A DNA stretch of 64,000 bases, from contig NZ_RAIR01000007.1 in assembly GCF_003625485.1 (NCBI RefSeq), positions 62,001-126,000 of the forward strand, in the 5' to 3' direction. This document shows, piece by piece, positions 37,236-47,499 of this stretch (its first letter is position 1; each line of letters begins with the position of its first letter). The DNA is from Butyrivibrio sp. CB08. GTDB taxonomy: Bacteria > Bacillota > Clostridia > Lachnospirales > Lachnospiraceae. Under the pieces are notes generated by a model. The model worked only from the letters and a program-made list of their open reading frames with translations. It was not told the DNA's origin and ran no database searches. The translations under genes were made by a program, and so were the position numbers.

Positions 37236-38345
37236 TCATCCAGCGAAATAACCATCATCGCTATATAGGTATTTCTCTCTATTCCTCCCAGTCAAATCCA
37301 TTTCTTTCAAAAAACTATTTTCTAATAAAGTAACTTCATTTCCACTAACAGCGAAAACCCTATAAATAATTACATTCATCTCCTCTCCAACACTAATTGA
37401 ACGCCTCTCCATTGATCTATGTGTCACTACTTCCTGCCCAGCGACATCAATACTAACCTGTAACATATTCCCGCAAAACATAATATCCTTGATTATACCC
37501 TTCTGTGAAAAATCAATTATTTCCTTAAAATGAATATTATCACTTTTGAAGGCTTCCACAAACTCAGGCCTGATAATATAGTAATCATAATCGCCGTCGG
37601 TAAAGCCTCTTAGACAATTGTAATTTTTCACAAATACTGGGTTTCCGACAAATTCAGCGACGAACGCTGTTTGAGGAAGCTTATAAATATCGAACGGGGT
37701 ACCACTCTGCTCAATTTGCCCATTATTTGTAACAATAATCTGATCTGCAACCTCAACAGCCTCATCCTGATCGTGAGTAACAAATATGCTCGTTATTCCA
37801 ACCTTATGAATCATCTCTCGAAGCCACTGTCTCAACTCTTTTCTGACTTTAGCATCTATCGCAGCAAAAGGCTCATCCAAAAGAAGCAACCCCGGCTCAG
37901 GAGCTAAAGCTCTTGCAAACGCCACACGTTGCCTTTGTCCTCCGGATAATTCATTCGGATATCGCTTTTCCAAACCAGTTAATTCTGTTAGTTCCAACAG
38001 TTCAGAAACGCGTGCTTTAATCGCTTTCTTATCCATTTTTTTAATATCTAATCCAAATGCTATATTGTCATAAACCGTCATGTACCGAAATAATGCATAA
38101 TTCTGAAACACAAAGCCAACTCGTCTTTGCACTGGTGGAATATCATTTACTCTTTTTCCATCAATTACAATATCTCCGGAATCTGGCATTTCTAGTCCCG
38201 CTATCATTCGAAGTATAGTCGTTTTACCACTGCCACTTGGCCCAAGAAGTGCCACAAGCTGACCTTTTTCGATATCCAAACTGATATCCTTTGTTGCTTG
38301 AAAATCTCCAAATCGCTTATTTACATTTTTCAGTTCAATATACAT
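37236..38345 (-). CDS. cysA: Sulfate/thiosulfate ABC transporter, ATP-binding protein
   Basis: A 369-residue ATPase that powers sulfate import. Walker [10 protein letters not shown], the signature [15 protein letters not shown], Walker B LLLLDEPF and the switch His (FVTHDQDEA) are all intact; a C-terminal regulatory domain follows. The frame extends upstream, but ATG at 38345 has a GAGGTC site and gives the standard [12 protein letters not shown] opening. Ordered with cysW, cysT and a sulfate-binding lipoprotein as a complete importer. In this locus it presumably feeds sulfate to PAPS synthesis for glycan sulfation. Confidence 0.92.
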   Translation of the reverse strand: MYIELKNVNKRFGDFQATKDISLDIEKGQLVALLGPSGSGKTTILRMIAGLEMPDSGDIVIDGKRVNDIPPVQRRVGFVFQNYALFRYMTVYDNIAFGLDIKKMDKKAIKARVSELLELTELTGLEKRYPNELSGGQRQRVAFARALAPEPGLLLLDEPFAAIDAKVRKELRQWLREMIHKVGITSIFVTHDQDEAVEVADQIIVTNNGQIEQSGTPFDIYKLPQTAFVAEFVGNPVFVKNYNCLRGFTDGDYDYYIIRPEFVEAFKSDNIHFKEIIDFSQKGIIKDIMFCGNMLQVSIDVAGQEVVTHRSMERRSISVGEEMNVIIYRVFAVSGNEVTLLENSFLKEMDLTGRNREKYLYSDDGYFAG

Positions 38346-38355
38346 ATTATTGACC

Positions 38356-39225
38356 TCAATCTTCCTTGATTTCTGCCCGCTCTTCAACAGAAATTTTGAT
38401 GCGATCGCTTCTATATTCAAGTATGTTTCTAATTACTAACAGAATAACAGATACCAAAACAAGTATGGATGACACAGCATATGCAGCAACAATAGAATCC
38501 GATGACCCAGAAAGATATAATGCATCTATCTCAAGCGGCAAAGTAAACGTCATCCCTCTGGTTTTAGATAGCGCATTCACAGCTCCAAACTCACCAATTG
38601 CTCTTGCTGAACATAATACTACTCCGTATGCTAGAGCCCATTTAATATGCGGAAAAGTAATTTTCCTAAAGATTGTAAACCCACTCGCCCCCATTATTGC
38701 CGCAGCCTCTTCCTCATCAGTTCCTACGGCATTTAATACCGGAATAATTTCTCTAGATACAAAAGGGAATGTTACAAATATAGTGGCAAGAACAACCCCA
38801 GGTATTGCGAACACTATCTTGATATTCCACCCAGTTATGCTGTTTATAGTATCTATAATTGGGGTCGCCCATCCCAATCGTCCAAACATCATAATAAACG
38901 CCAACCCAGCTATAACAGGCGAGATAGAAAAAGGTATATCTATCAATGTCGCCAAGATATGCTTTCCCGCAAACGAATAACGTGTTAGGAGATATGATGC
39001 TATTATTCCAAAAAAAGAATTGACAATAACCGTAATGAAAGTAACAATGCAAGTCAGCCCTAAGGCAGAAAAAAAATATTCAGTCTTTAAAGAGTTGAAG
39101 TAAAACTCCAACCCTTTACTAAACGAATTAACTAGCACCGAAGCCAAGGGAAATACAAGCATCAATAATACGAACAATGTGCTGATTATAATCATTAGTA
39201 TTTTTATATTTCTTTTTTTAGACAT
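38356..39225 (-). CDS. cysW: Sulfate ABC transporter permease CysW
   Basis: A 289-residue inner-membrane permease with about six helices. The EAA loop region ([24 protein letters not shown]) is given here by its key part, [11 protein letters not shown], and [12 protein letters not shown] is the CysW signature that follows. Overlaps cysT by eight bases. Together with cysT it forms the membrane channel of the importer. Confidence 0.93.
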   Translation of the reverse strand: MSKKRNIKILMIIISTLFVLLMLVFPLASVLVNSFSKGLEFYFNSLKTEYFFSALGLTCIVTFITVIVNSFFGIIASYLLTRYSFAGKHILATLIDIPFSISPVIAGLAFIMMFGRLGWATPIIDTINSITGWNIKIVFAIPGVVLATIFVTFPFVSREIIPVLNAVGTDEEEAAAIMGASGFTIFRKITFPHIKWALAYGVVLCSARAIGEFGAVNALSKTRGMTFTLPLEIDALYLSGSSDSIVAAYAVSSILVLVSVILLVIRNILEYRSDRIKISVEERAEIKED

Positions 39226-40084
39226 TATTAGTCCTCTTTGATTGTTTTATCTGAATCAAATTAATTACCATCAAAATAACAAATGAGGTTATTAACATGA
39301 CTAGCGCAACGGCAGTAGCACCAGCATAATCCATATAGTTAAGTTTTTGCATTATGACATACGATACAACCTGCGTGTGGTCCTTTGCACTATTACCAGA
39401 TATATATATTACGCTTCCATACTCTCCCATTCCTCTGGCAAACGCCAGTCCAAATCCTGTTAGTAGTGCTGGCATAAGTTCCGGCAACATAACTTTTATA
39501 AAAGTTATAATTCTCCCAGCGCCAAGAATATGTGCAGCCTCTTCATACTGATAGTCAAATTTCTGCAAAACTGGTTGAACTGTTCGTACCACAAAGGGAA
39601 TCCCTACAAAAATGAGTGCAACAACAATCCCCAAATGAGTATATGAAACATCTATCCCAATAGCCGAGAGCCATTTCCCAGGAATTCCAGTGTTGGAATA
39701 CATTTTCGATAAGGTAATACCTGCTACAGCTGTTGGGAGCGCAAACGGAAGTTCAATTAGTCCATCAATCAGTCTCCTATGAAAAAAATTATATCGAACC
39801 AGTGTCCACGCAATAATCATCCCAAAAACACAATTTATGGTTGCTGCAATAAATGAACATAATATACTAGTCCTCAATGCATACCTAACACTATCAGAAC
39901 AAACTATAGCAAAAAACTCACTAGGCGATAGTGACAATCCATACAAAAGTATTGATGCGAGTGGTATCAAAACTAGCATGGAAAGCATAGTTAGCGTTAT
40001 GCCCATTGACAATCCAAATCCTGGTATACTACCGTGCCTCTTTTTTCTCTTATTATTTTGTTCTTTGTTTTTTTCTTTAATCAT
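39218..40084 (-). CDS. cysT: Sulfate ABC transporter permease CysT
   Basis: A 288-residue permease with about six helices. The EAA loop reads YEEAAHILGAGRIITF, and RGMGEYGSVIYISGN is the CysT hallmark. A basic, lysine-rich N-terminus precedes the first helix. It overlaps both neighbours by a few bases (cysW start, binding-protein stop), so the importer genes are translationally coupled. Confidence 0.93.
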   Translation of the reverse strand: MIKEKNKEQNNKRKKRHGSIPGFGLSMGITLTMLSMLVLIPLASILLYGLSLSPSEFFAIVCSDSVRYALRTSILCSFIAATINCVFGMIIAWTLVRYNFFHRRLIDGLIELPFALPTAVAGITLSKMYSNTGIPGKWLSAIGIDVSYTHLGIVVALIFVGIPFVVRTVQPVLQKFDYQYEEAAHILGAGRIITFIKVMLPELMPALLTGFGLAFARGMGEYGSVIYISGNSAKDHTQVVSYVIMQKLNYMDYAGATAVALVMLITSFVILMVINLIQIKQSKRTNNV

Positions 40085-41124
40085 CTACTGTATATTTCAT
40101 CAAAAACGCCGCCATCTTTAAAAAACTCTTCATATGCAGCATTCCATCCGCCAAAATCATTTATAGTACACAAACTCATATCTAAATCGAATTTATCAGC
40201 ATATTCGCCAAGAATCGCCTTATCAGAAGGTCTATAACCATATTCGCCAATTAATCTCTGCGCATTTTCAGAGTATAAGTATGACAAATAGTCATGCGCA
40301 ATATTTTGAGTCCCATTTCTGTCAGCATTTTCATCAACAATTGCCACACTGGGCTGTGCAAGAATACTTATAGACGGTGACACTATTTCATAATCATCAG
40401 GATATTCTGATAGAGTTGAAATTGCCTCGTTTTCCCATGATACCAAAACATCACCCTGCCCATTTTCAACAAAAGTAGTAGTAGAACCTCTTGCTCCAGA
40501 ATCCATTACTTTTACATTTCCATACAGTTTCGACATAAAACTTTTTATCTGTTCTTCATCATTACCATACTTTTGGCTAGCATAATACCATGCAGCAAGA
40601 AAATTCCAACAAGCCGCTCCACTACTTTTAGGATCTGGAGATATAACATCTATCCCATCTCTTATAAGATCGTCCCAGTCATTTATTCCTTTTGGATTTC
40701 CACTCCTCACCAAAAAAACAATCGTAGAAGTATATGGAGAAGAATCACCCTCAAACTCTTCTATCCAATCAGGTTCAATAAGTCCTGCTTTTTCAATCAG
40801 TGTAATATCATGGGCCAAAGCAAGCGTTACAACATCTGCTTCTGCGCCTTCAACCACGCTTCTTGCTTGGCCGCCACTTCCTCCATGAGATTGAACTACC
40901 GTCACATCAATCCCTGCCTCATTCTTGTAATAATCAGAAAAAATTTCATTATACGCAGCATATAACTCCCTTGTAGGATCATATGATACATTTGTTATTG
41001 TCACAGTCTTGGAATTTCCTTTTACATTTTTCGAATCACCTCCACTAGTTGCTCCACATCCAGTTAACATGCTTAAAATAATAGCCATGACTACAACACA
41101 CAAGTTAAACTTTTTCATACTCAT
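40081..41124 (-). CDS. sbp: Sulfate-binding lipoprotein of the ABC importer
   Basis: A 347-residue solute-binding protein. A lipoprotein signal ends in MLTGCG, with lipidated Cys near residue 23. NVSYDPTRELYAAYN, QSHGGSGGQARSV and GAEADVVTLALAHDI are the conserved sulfate-binding blocks of Sbp/CysP. AGRGSTTT-type contacts appear as SGARGSTTTFVENGQGDV. A standard length. It captures sulfate outside the membrane and hands it to CysT/CysW. Start ATG 41124 has AGGAG upstream; a second ATG six bases inside is possible. Confidence 0.93.
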   Translation of the reverse strand: MSMKKFNLCVVVMAIILSMLTGCGATSGGDSKNVKGNSKTVTITNVSYDPTRELYAAYNEIFSDYYKNEAGIDVTVVQSHGGSGGQARSVVEGAEADVVTLALAHDITLIEKAGLIEPDWIEEFEGDSSPYTSTIVFLVRSGNPKGINDWDDLIRDGIDVISPDPKSSGAACWNFLAAWYYASQKYGNDEEQIKSFMSKLYGNVKVMDSGARGSTTTFVENGQGDVLVSWENEAISTLSEYPDDYEIVSPSISILAQPSVAIVDENADRNGTQNIAHDYLSYLYSENAQRLIGEYGYRPSDKAILGEYADKFDLDMSLCTINDFGGWNAAYEEFFKDGGVFDEIYSR

Positions 41125-41143
41125 TTTTTGATTCTCCTCTCAT

Positions 41144-41926
41144 TTAATATAATCTATTTTCCAATCTGTTTATTGCATAAAAACCCTTATGATTTAACGA
41201 ATCTTCTCGATTATAGAACAATTCACTATCGTCCATTTGCCTGAATATTCCTCCCGCTTCCTCAACGATACATTGCATTGCTGCCGTATCCCATTCCATG
41301 GTAGGATTATGACGATAATATATATCTGCATCTCCCTTAGCCACCAAGCATCCTTTCAATGAACTACCAATTCTTTTTAGTTTTGAAATATGATATTTCT
41401 GTATCATCTGCTCCATTTCATCACAAAGATGAGAGCTGCTAACTACCGCACTAAGTGTGTAAGTGTCTATATTATCTGATACATGTATTCTTTCAACAGG
41501 TCTATCCGCTTTTTGTAAATATGCCCCACTTCCCTCTGAGGCAAAATACAGCTCATGTGTAACTGGTACATATATTACCCCCATAACCGATTTGTGTTTA
41601 TTAGATAATGCTATATTAACCGTAAATTGCCCATTTCTTTTTATGAATTCCTTTGTTCCATCCAATGGATCAATAATAAAGCATAGCGGATTGCTAAGTC
41701 TATCTACATCATCTTTTTTTTCTTCTGATAAAATTGCATATTCAGGAAACTCCTTACTCAGAACATCAACAATTAGTTTATTGGAAACTATGTCCGCCAC
41801 CGTAAGTGGCGATTCATCTTTTTTATACTTAATACTATCCGTAAAATCAGTATCATAAATCCGCATTATTTCACCGCCTGCTCTTATCGCGGCTTCTTTA
41901 GCAACTGCAAGTTCTCTTTCCCACAT
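41144..41926 (-). CDS. cysQ: 3'(2'),5'-bisphosphate nucleotidase (PAP phosphatase)
   Basis: A 260-residue metal-dependent phosphatase of the inositol-monophosphatase superfamily. ILSEEKKDD, IIDPLDGTKEFIKRNGQFTVN and MEWDTAAMQCIVEEAGG supply the metal ligands and the active-site loop of CysQ. It hydrolyses 3'-phosphoadenosine-5'-phosphate (PAP) to AMP. PAP is the by-product of sulfotransferases, so its place between the importer and the PAPS-making genes fits a sulfation cycle. It ends 19 bases before the binding-protein gene. Confidence 0.92.
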   Translation of the reverse strand: MWERELAVAKEAAIRAGGEIMRIYDTDFTDSIKYKKDESPLTVADIVSNKLIVDVLSKEFPEYAILSEEKKDDVDRLSNPLCFIIDPLDGTKEFIKRNGQFTVNIALSNKHKSVMGVIYVPVTHELYFASEGSGAYLQKADRPVERIHVSDNIDTYTLSAVVSSSHLCDEMEQMIQKYHISKLKRIGSSLKGCLVAKGDADIYYRHNPTMEWDTAAMQCIVEEAGGIFRQMDDSELFYNREDSLNHKGFYAINRLENRLY

Positions 41927-41927
41927 T

Positions 41928-43751
41928 TCATAAGTACCTCTCTAGTTCTTTAACTACATACTCAGCTGCTTCTTCAATGGCGAAATTATTAGTGTCTATC
42001 GCAATATCAGGATTTTCCGGAAGCTCGTAAGGACTATTTATTCCTGTAAAATTAGGAATGTCACCTTTTCTAGCCTTTTTATATAATCCTTTAACATCTC
42101 TTTTTTCACATTCTTCTAACGGTGTACTTACATAAATCTCAACAAACGATTCTTCTCCAATGATTTCTTTTGCATTCCTACGATCTGATTTATACGGCGA
42201 AATAAATGAAGTAAGAACTATGAGCCCCGCATCATTCATAAGCTTTGCAACCTCAGCAATTCGACGGATATTCTCTGCCCTATCATCTTCTTCAAAGCCC
42301 AGATTTTTATTTAGTCCCAAGCGAACATTATCGCCATCCAAAAGCATAGTATAATTTCCTCGGACGGAAAGAATCTTTTCTACGGCATTTGCAAGCGATG
42401 ACTTACCTGCGCCTGAAAGACCTGTAAACCATAACGTCATCGGTTTTTGGTTCATTTTGGCAGACCGTATTTCTCTATCTAGATCAGTCTTTTGCCATGT
42501 CAAATTGTCAGACCGTCTTAATGAATGATCAATTACACCACATGCAGAAGTCATATTGCTTATGCGGTCAATCATAATAAACTCTCCCATAACCCTATGG
42601 GAAGCAAACTTATCAAATACAGTCTTTTTTGCAAGTGCAATGTCGCAAACTGCTATTTCATTCTTAAAAATGCTACGTGCAGGTACATGGTTACCAGAAT
42701 TTACATCCACCTTGTATTTAATTTTCATAATTGTTGCCGGAACCCGTTGTGTAGCTAACTTTAGAAGAAAATTCCTTCCCTCTACCAGTTTTTTATCATC
42801 CATCCATAATAAAGTTGCAGTAAACATCGATGATACATGCAACTCCGTTCCTTTAACAACAACGCATCCTCTTGAAATGTCAATTTCTCTATCTAACTGC
42901 ATTGTGACAGGCATACCACTTATAATAGTATCCACCTTACTATCACCATTTAGCAGCGCTCGAACCAATGCCTTTTCACCACTTGGAAGGACTGTTATTT
43001 CTTCTCCCACCGAAACAATCCCAGATTCGACTTCTCCCTGATATCCTCTGAAAGTTCGATCTGGACGACAAACTCTCTGCACTGGCATAACAAAACCAAC
43101 TTCATCATTCGTCTCTATATCAATATTCTCCAAGTAATTCAATAGAGATTCACCATCATACCATGGCATATTCTCAGACTTCTCTGTTACGTTATCGCCT
43201 TCTGTCGCAGAAACAGGAATACACTTAACTTTTTCAAGATTAAGTTCCACGCTTAGCTTTCTAATATCTTTCTCCAAACACAAAAACTTTTCCTTGTCAT
43301 AATTAATCAAATCCATCTTATTTATAGCAAATACAAAATGTCTGATCCCCATGAGTGCACATATCCTAGCATGCCTCCTTGTTTGAACAAGAATCCCCAA
43401 CGAAGCATCAACAAGGATAACAGCCAAGTCAGCAAACGAAGCTCCAACTGCCATATTCCTTGTATATTCCTCATGCCCTGGAGTATCTGCTACGATAAAA
43501 CTTCTTTTGTCGGTAGTAAAATAACGATATGCAACATCAATAGTAATGCCCTGCTCTCTTTCCGCCATCAGGCCATCCAAAAGAAGAGAATAATCAATTG
43601 CACCATTTCTACTTCCAATTTTGCTGTCAAGTTTTAATGCCTGCTCCTGATCAGCAAATAACAACTTGGCATCATACAACATATGGCCTATTAATGTAGA
43701 TTTTCCGTCATCCACACTGCCGCAAGTAATAAATTTTAGCAAACTCTTCAT
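41928..43751 (-). CDS. cysNC: Sulfate adenylyltransferase subunit 1/APS kinase fusion (CysNC)
   Basis: A 607-residue two-domain protein. The first 400 residues are an elongation-factor-like GTPase: GSVDDGKST (G1), DTPGHEEYTRN (G3) and NKMDL (G4). It drives APS synthesis with CysD. From about residue 435 an APS kinase follows, with Walker A TGLSGAGKSS, DGDNVRLGLNKNLGF and SFISPYKSDR. Together they make PAPS from sulfate, GTP and ATP. ATG at 43751, two bases after the cysD stop, is preferred over an upstream TTG. Both domains look intact. Confidence 0.94.
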   Translation of the reverse strand: MKSLLKFITCGSVDDGKSTLIGHMLYDAKLLFADQEQALKLDSKIGSRNGAIDYSLLLDGLMAEREQGITIDVAYRYFTTDKRSFIVADTPGHEEYTRNMAVGASFADLAVILVDASLGILVQTRRHARICALMGIRHFVFAINKMDLINYDKEKFLCLEKDIRKLSVELNLEKVKCIPVSATEGDNVTEKSENMPWYDGESLLNYLENIDIETNDEVGFVMPVQRVCRPDRTFRGYQGEVESGIVSVGEEITVLPSGEKALVRALLNGDSKVDTIISGMPVTMQLDREIDISRGCVVVKGTELHVSSMFTATLLWMDDKKLVEGRNFLLKLATQRVPATIMKIKYKVDVNSGNHVPARSIFKNEIAVCDIALAKKTVFDKFASHRVMGEFIMIDRISNMTSACGVIDHSLRRSDNLTWQKTDLDREIRSAKMNQKPMTLWFTGLSGAGKSSLANAVEKILSVRGNYTMLLDGDNVRLGLNKNLGFEEDDRAENIRRIAEVAKLMNDAGLIVLTSFISPYKSDRRNAKEIIGEESFVEIYVSTPLEECEKRDVKGLYKKARKGDIPNFTGINSPYELPENPDIAIDTNNFAIEEAAEYVVKELERYL

Positions 43752-43753
43752 AA

Positions 43754-44659
43754 TCAAAAGTACCCTTCTCTTTTTCTCTTTTCCATACTGGATGCTCCGC
43801 CATCTTTATCTATAACGCGACTAGTACGCTCCGATTCAGTAGCTGATAACGTTTCCTCAATAACCTGATCTATAGTCGTGGCATTTGATTCAACACCACC
43901 AGACAACGGATAACACCCCAAAGTACGGAAGCGAACCATTTTCATCTGTGGTTTCTCTCCAGGTAGTAACCTCATCCTGTCATCATCGACCATGATTAGA
44001 TTGCCTTCCCGCTCCACCACCGGTCTCATTGCTGCAAAATACAGAGGTACAATAGGAATATTCTCCCTTCGTATATACTGCCAAATATCATTTTCAGTCC
44101 AGTTTGATATAGGGAAAACCCTGGTACTTTCTCCTTTTTTTATCTCTGTGTTATAACACTTCCACATCTCGGGTCGCTGGCTTTTGGGATCCCATCCATG
44201 AGAAGAATCTCTAAATGAAAATATCCTTTCTTTTGCCCTACTTTTTTCCTCATCTCGTCTTCCGCCTCCAAAAGCAGCAGTAAAACCGTATTTATCTAAT
44301 GCCTGTTTTAAAGCTTGAGTTTTCATTATGTCAGTATAAGCAGCCCCATGATCAAAAGGATTTATACCCTGCCTCACTCCGTCTTCGTTGATGTACTCCA
44401 GCATTTCAATCCCTAGGTCATGCGCACGCTTATCTCTAAACTCAATCATTTCTCTAAACTTCCAAGTTGTATTTACATGAAGAAAAGGAAATGGTGGCTT
44501 CTCCGGATAAAAAGCCTTTAGTGCCAAATGTAGCATCACAGAAGAATCTTTTCCTATAGAATACAGCATAACAGGCTTTTCACATTCAGATACAACCTCT
44601 CGCATTATATAGATAGCCTCCGATTCAAGTACATCTAAATAGTTCATTGCATTACTCAC
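43754..44659 (-). CDS. cysD: Sulfate adenylyltransferase subunit 2
   Basis: A 301-residue ATP pyrophosphatase-type enzyme. The PP-loop reads [46 protein letters not shown] and [15 protein letters not shown] are strongly conserved CysD blocks. Makes APS from ATP and sulfate with CysN. The start is GTG at 44659: GGAGG lies about six bases upstream and the GTG overlaps the flippase TGA (GTGA). This ties sulfate activation to the flippase gene translationally. Confidence 0.95.
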   Translation of the reverse strand: MSNAMNYLDVLESEAIYIMREVVSECEKPVMLYSIGKDSSVMLHLALKAFYPEKPPFPFLHVNTTWKFREMIEFRDKRAHDLGIEMLEYINEDGVRQGINPFDHGAAYTDIMKTQALKQALDKYGFTAAFGGGRRDEEKSRAKERIFSFRDSSHGWDPKSQRPEMWKCYNTEIKKGESTRVFPISNWTENDIWQYIRRENIPIVPLYFAAMRPVVEREGNLIMVDDDRMRLLPGEKPQMKMVRFRTLGCYPLSGGVESNATTIDQVIEETLSATESERTSRVIDKDGGASSMEKRKREGYF

Positions 44660-46131
44660 TTTGCTCCTCCTGATATCAATCTTTTAATATATTGTCTTTC
44701 GTCACTCTCGATTATCAAAAAATAGGCAATAACTCCAAAAACAAAACAAAAAACCAAGCTACAAACTACTATAATATAAACGCCGCTCAAAACACAAAAA
44801 TTATGAATTGAAATAGTAAGAAGAAATGCTCCTAAGAAAGCTACGATAATTCCAACATAATTCCGCGTAAACGGAATCATCTTCAAATGTCGGTACATAA
44901 AATAAAACAGTAACAAATTGCAGGTAATGACCGAAATTGCAGAAGCAATAGCTGCCCCTGCTATCCCATATGATGGAATCAAATACATATTTAGAATAAT
45001 ATTCATTACAACCGCTATAAGATTTGAAGCAAATACATTTACAGCCTTTCCCGTCATAGAGTTCAAATATCCCACTGCGCCTACTGAAGAATTAACAACC
45101 TCCCCAAGCAATATAATAATGATCACTGTGGCACCAGATGAATACTCCTCTCCAACAAGCATCATAATATCTCTTGAGCATATAGAAAACACTCCTAAGA
45201 TCAACATATTAAAACAAGTTACCCATTTTGTAGTTTTAATATATAGATTTTTTAATCTTTCCTTCATTCCAGAATAGTAACATTCTGATATTGTTGGTGC
45301 AAATATGCTGTTAACAGCTATTAAAGCAAAACTGGAGACTCTCCCAATATTCAAAGCCATGGAGTAAATTGCAAGAACTGCATTGTTGAGATAATATCCA
45401 ATCATATATTGATCAATCTGTGAATTAAGGACAGTTATGGCACTCGAAAGCATAAGTGGTATAGATATCATGAAAACACTATGAAGAGATTCTTTTTCTT
45501 TGATACCACTAATAATATGAGTCTCACGCAGGAAAATGAATGCAACTAATATCATGGAAAAACAGCTTAGATAATAGCTGATAATAAGAGAAAAGATGTT
45601 CCTTATCCCAAACAAATACCATAAAATTATAAAAGACATCAGTCTGATACCATATTGCATATGCATATAAACAACGTAATATCGAAATGTTTCTTTACGC
45701 CCTTTTATTACAGATGAGAGCAGTATTCCCATTGTTTCGAGAACAATAATAGGTGACATCGTTCTTAAAACGTCATAATTATCACTGCCTGCCCCCATTA
45801 GTACAATCATAAATGGTTTTAATACATGGATAAGGATTATCATACAAATCGACACGGCCAAAGAAACACCTAGACAAAGCAAAACTATCCATCTCTTCTT
45901 TTCAGGTCCAATATCATTACGTGCCACGTAGGATACGATGCAGCCTTCAAAGCCAAATTTTGTTATAATCATACAAATGGAAAGTAATGTATAAACATAC
46001 AATACTTTCCCATAATCATCTGCACCTAATAAACGTCCAGCAAAAACCATTATCAGGAACTCATATAATAAGCCTATCCCCTGTCCTAAAACTGCAACAA
46101 CTATCTTTCTAAAAAACATTCCATTTCTCAT
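44656..46131 (-). CDS. wzx: Wzx-type oligosaccharide flippase (MOP superfamily)
   Basis: A 491-residue protein with about twelve to fourteen helices. The N-terminus ([24 protein letters not shown]) is given by its key part: [13 protein letters not shown], the polysaccharide-transport family opening. [10 protein letters not shown] near residue 245 and [22 protein letters not shown] segments are typical. It would flip a lipid-linked repeat unit. It is coupled to both the sulfotransferase gene upstream (ATGA overlap) and cysD downstream, so it sits physically inside the sulfation cassette. Confidence 0.87.
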   Translation of the reverse strand: MRNGMFFRKIVVAVLGQGIGLLYEFLIMVFAGRLLGADDYGKVLYVYTLLSICMIITKFGFEGCIVSYVARNDIGPEKKRWIVLLCLGVSLAVSICMIILIHVLKPFMIVLMGAGSDNYDVLRTMSPIIVLETMGILLSSVIKGRKETFRYYVVYMHMQYGIRLMSFIILWYLFGIRNIFSLIISYYLSCFSMILVAFIFLRETHIISGIKEKESLHSVFMISIPLMLSSAITVLNSQIDQYMIGYYLNNAVLAIYSMALNIGRVSSFALIAVNSIFAPTISECYYSGMKERLKNLYIKTTKWVTCFNMLILGVFSICSRDIMMLVGEEYSSGATVIIIILLGEVVNSSVGAVGYLNSMTGKAVNVFASNLIAVVMNIILNMYLIPSYGIAGAAIASAISVITCNLLLFYFMYRHLKMIPFTRNYVGIIVAFLGAFLLTISIHNFCVLSGVYIIVVCSLVFCFVFGVIAYFLIIESDERQYIKRLISGGAK

Positions 46132-46943
46132 GACTTGTCTATGTTTCTATTTTGTATATATATCAACAGTTTCTCCAATTCGTCTTTATATCCCAACATT
46201 TCAAAATCATTTTTATATCTCTCATATACCCTGCAAGCAGTCTCTTGATCATAATAATCTCTCCAATTTTTCTGAGCCCTTGTTGAAGAATTTGAATGTC
46301 CTATTTCACCCAATCCGCTTTTTCTACGAATTATAGCAAAATCATCCTGAAGATTCTCAATTTTCCCTATATCATCCACAAGACGCTTTCCGTTATCATA
46401 CAAAAGATATGTTTGTGAAATAAACGTCTGATCACTAAGACTATCAGGCGTCATACATACTTTATCTGCAAATTTCTTAAATCCCTCATCTTTACTGAAC
46501 TTCCCCCATAAATAAGAGTCATATTCTCTAACTAGCCTGCCATTAACAATAATCTTTTTGTGGTATCTATATTCATAACAACTTACAAGTCTCGAAAAAG
46601 GATTCCGGACTATCGAGAATTTATAATAATTCTCAGTTTTTTTTGGGGGGCATCCGTAATGAATTAGTCCTCTTTGTTCCATTTCTAGGTGAATATCATT
46701 TTCATTTTCAAACTTTTCGCCAATAATACATTCTTGAATTGAAGAACATGCCACTTTAGGATTTACCATATATATTACTTTTCTATCATTATCCTCTATA
46801 TACTGTCTCCTCCTCATAACACCATACACAATTAAAGAAAAGGTATCATATGCATTTACAGCCAAAAATCGCAACATTTTAGATCTACTTACCACGTTAT
46901 GAATCAGTACTACAAGAAATCTTTTATTACTTTTTTTTATCAT
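46128..46943 (-). CDS. Carbohydrate-type sulfotransferase (Sulfotransfer_2-like)
   Basis: A 271-residue enzyme. NPKVACSS at residues 61-68 is the 5'-phosphosulfate loop of the carbohydrate sulfotransferase family (animal CHST proteins have PKVACT). VRNPFSRLVSCYEYRY from residue 112 is the 3'-phosphate-binding block. Both PAPS-binding elements are intact, so activity is likely. It should move sulfate from PAPS to a sugar hydroxyl in the cytosol, probably on the lipid-linked repeat unit. It overlaps the methyltransferase gene by 17 bases and the flippase by four. The acceptor is unknown. Confidence 0.88.
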   Translation of the reverse strand: MIKKSNKRFLVVLIHNVVSRSKMLRFLAVNAYDTFSLIVYGVMRRRQYIEDNDRKVIYMVNPKVACSSIQECIIGEKFENENDIHLEMEQRGLIHYGCPPKKTENYYKFSIVRNPFSRLVSCYEYRYHKKIIVNGRLVREYDSYLWGKFSKDEGFKKFADKVCMTPDSLSDQTFISQTYLLYDNGKRLVDDIGKIENLQDDFAIIRRKSGLGEIGHSNSSTRAQKNWRDYYDQETACRVYERYKNDFEMLGYKDELEKLLIYIQNRNIDKS

Positions 46944-47499
46944 TTACAATCTCCAACATCAAAGTATGCCCCATCCTTGGACAATTACGAAATATGCTTT
47001 CAAATGGCAGAAACTTTATCTCTCCCTTAACCCGACCGTATTTTTTTAAGTCATCTACACAATATAGCCACTTCACATTTTCAAGGTCTCCCCACGTTTG
47101 CATCCCAAAAATCTTCTTTATTCTATCCCATAAAGACTTTCCATTTGGCACCAGGATTTCAATATGCCCTCCCTGAACGCATATTCGTTTCATTTCATTA
47201 ATAAATTCTTCAATAGGCTCATCGAGATATTCAGCAACAGCACATGCCCAAATGCAATCAAATGAGTTGTCCAAAAAAGGTGTATGTACGGCATCAGCTA
47301 CGACTTTATCATCATGGTTGAGCCTACTGATCGTTTCTTCATCAGAATCAAGCACTGTCACATGTGATGTATTAAAATATGATAGATATTCTCCTAATCC
47401 CCCTCCTACATCTAGCACTCGTCCAGTCATTTTTCTCGCGCATTCTATTCTAAATCTAGACAATTCAGTTTTATGCAAGTTTTCATTATATCTGCTCAT
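46927..47499 (-). CDS. Class I SAM-dependent methyltransferase
   Basis: A 190-residue Methyltransf_11-type enzyme. VLDVGGGLGEYLSYF is the SAM-binding glycine motif, VLDSDEETISRL the acidic ribose contact, and AVAEYLDEPIEEFINEMKRI and GGHIEILVPNG complete the fold. ATG at 47499 with GGTGG eight bases upstream is preferred over a GTG 12 bases earlier. It overlaps the deacetylase gene by 14 bases. Likely O-methylates a sugar or lipid-linked intermediate in the same glycan. Confidence 0.85.
   Translation of the reverse strand: MSRYNENLHKTELSRFRIECARKMTGRVLDVGGGLGEYLSYFNTSHVTVLDSDEETISRLNHDDKVVADAVHTPFLDNSFDCIWACAVAEYLDEPIEEFINEMKRICVQGGHIEILVPNGKSLWDRIKKIFGMQTWGDLENVKWLYCVDDLKKYGRVKGEIKFLPFESIFRNCPRMGHTLMLEIVNDKKK

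Noticed and set aside
42556..43041. A 161-codon plus-strand frame opposite cysNC
   Set aside because: It is a shadow of a conserved GTPase; no start signal and no domain.
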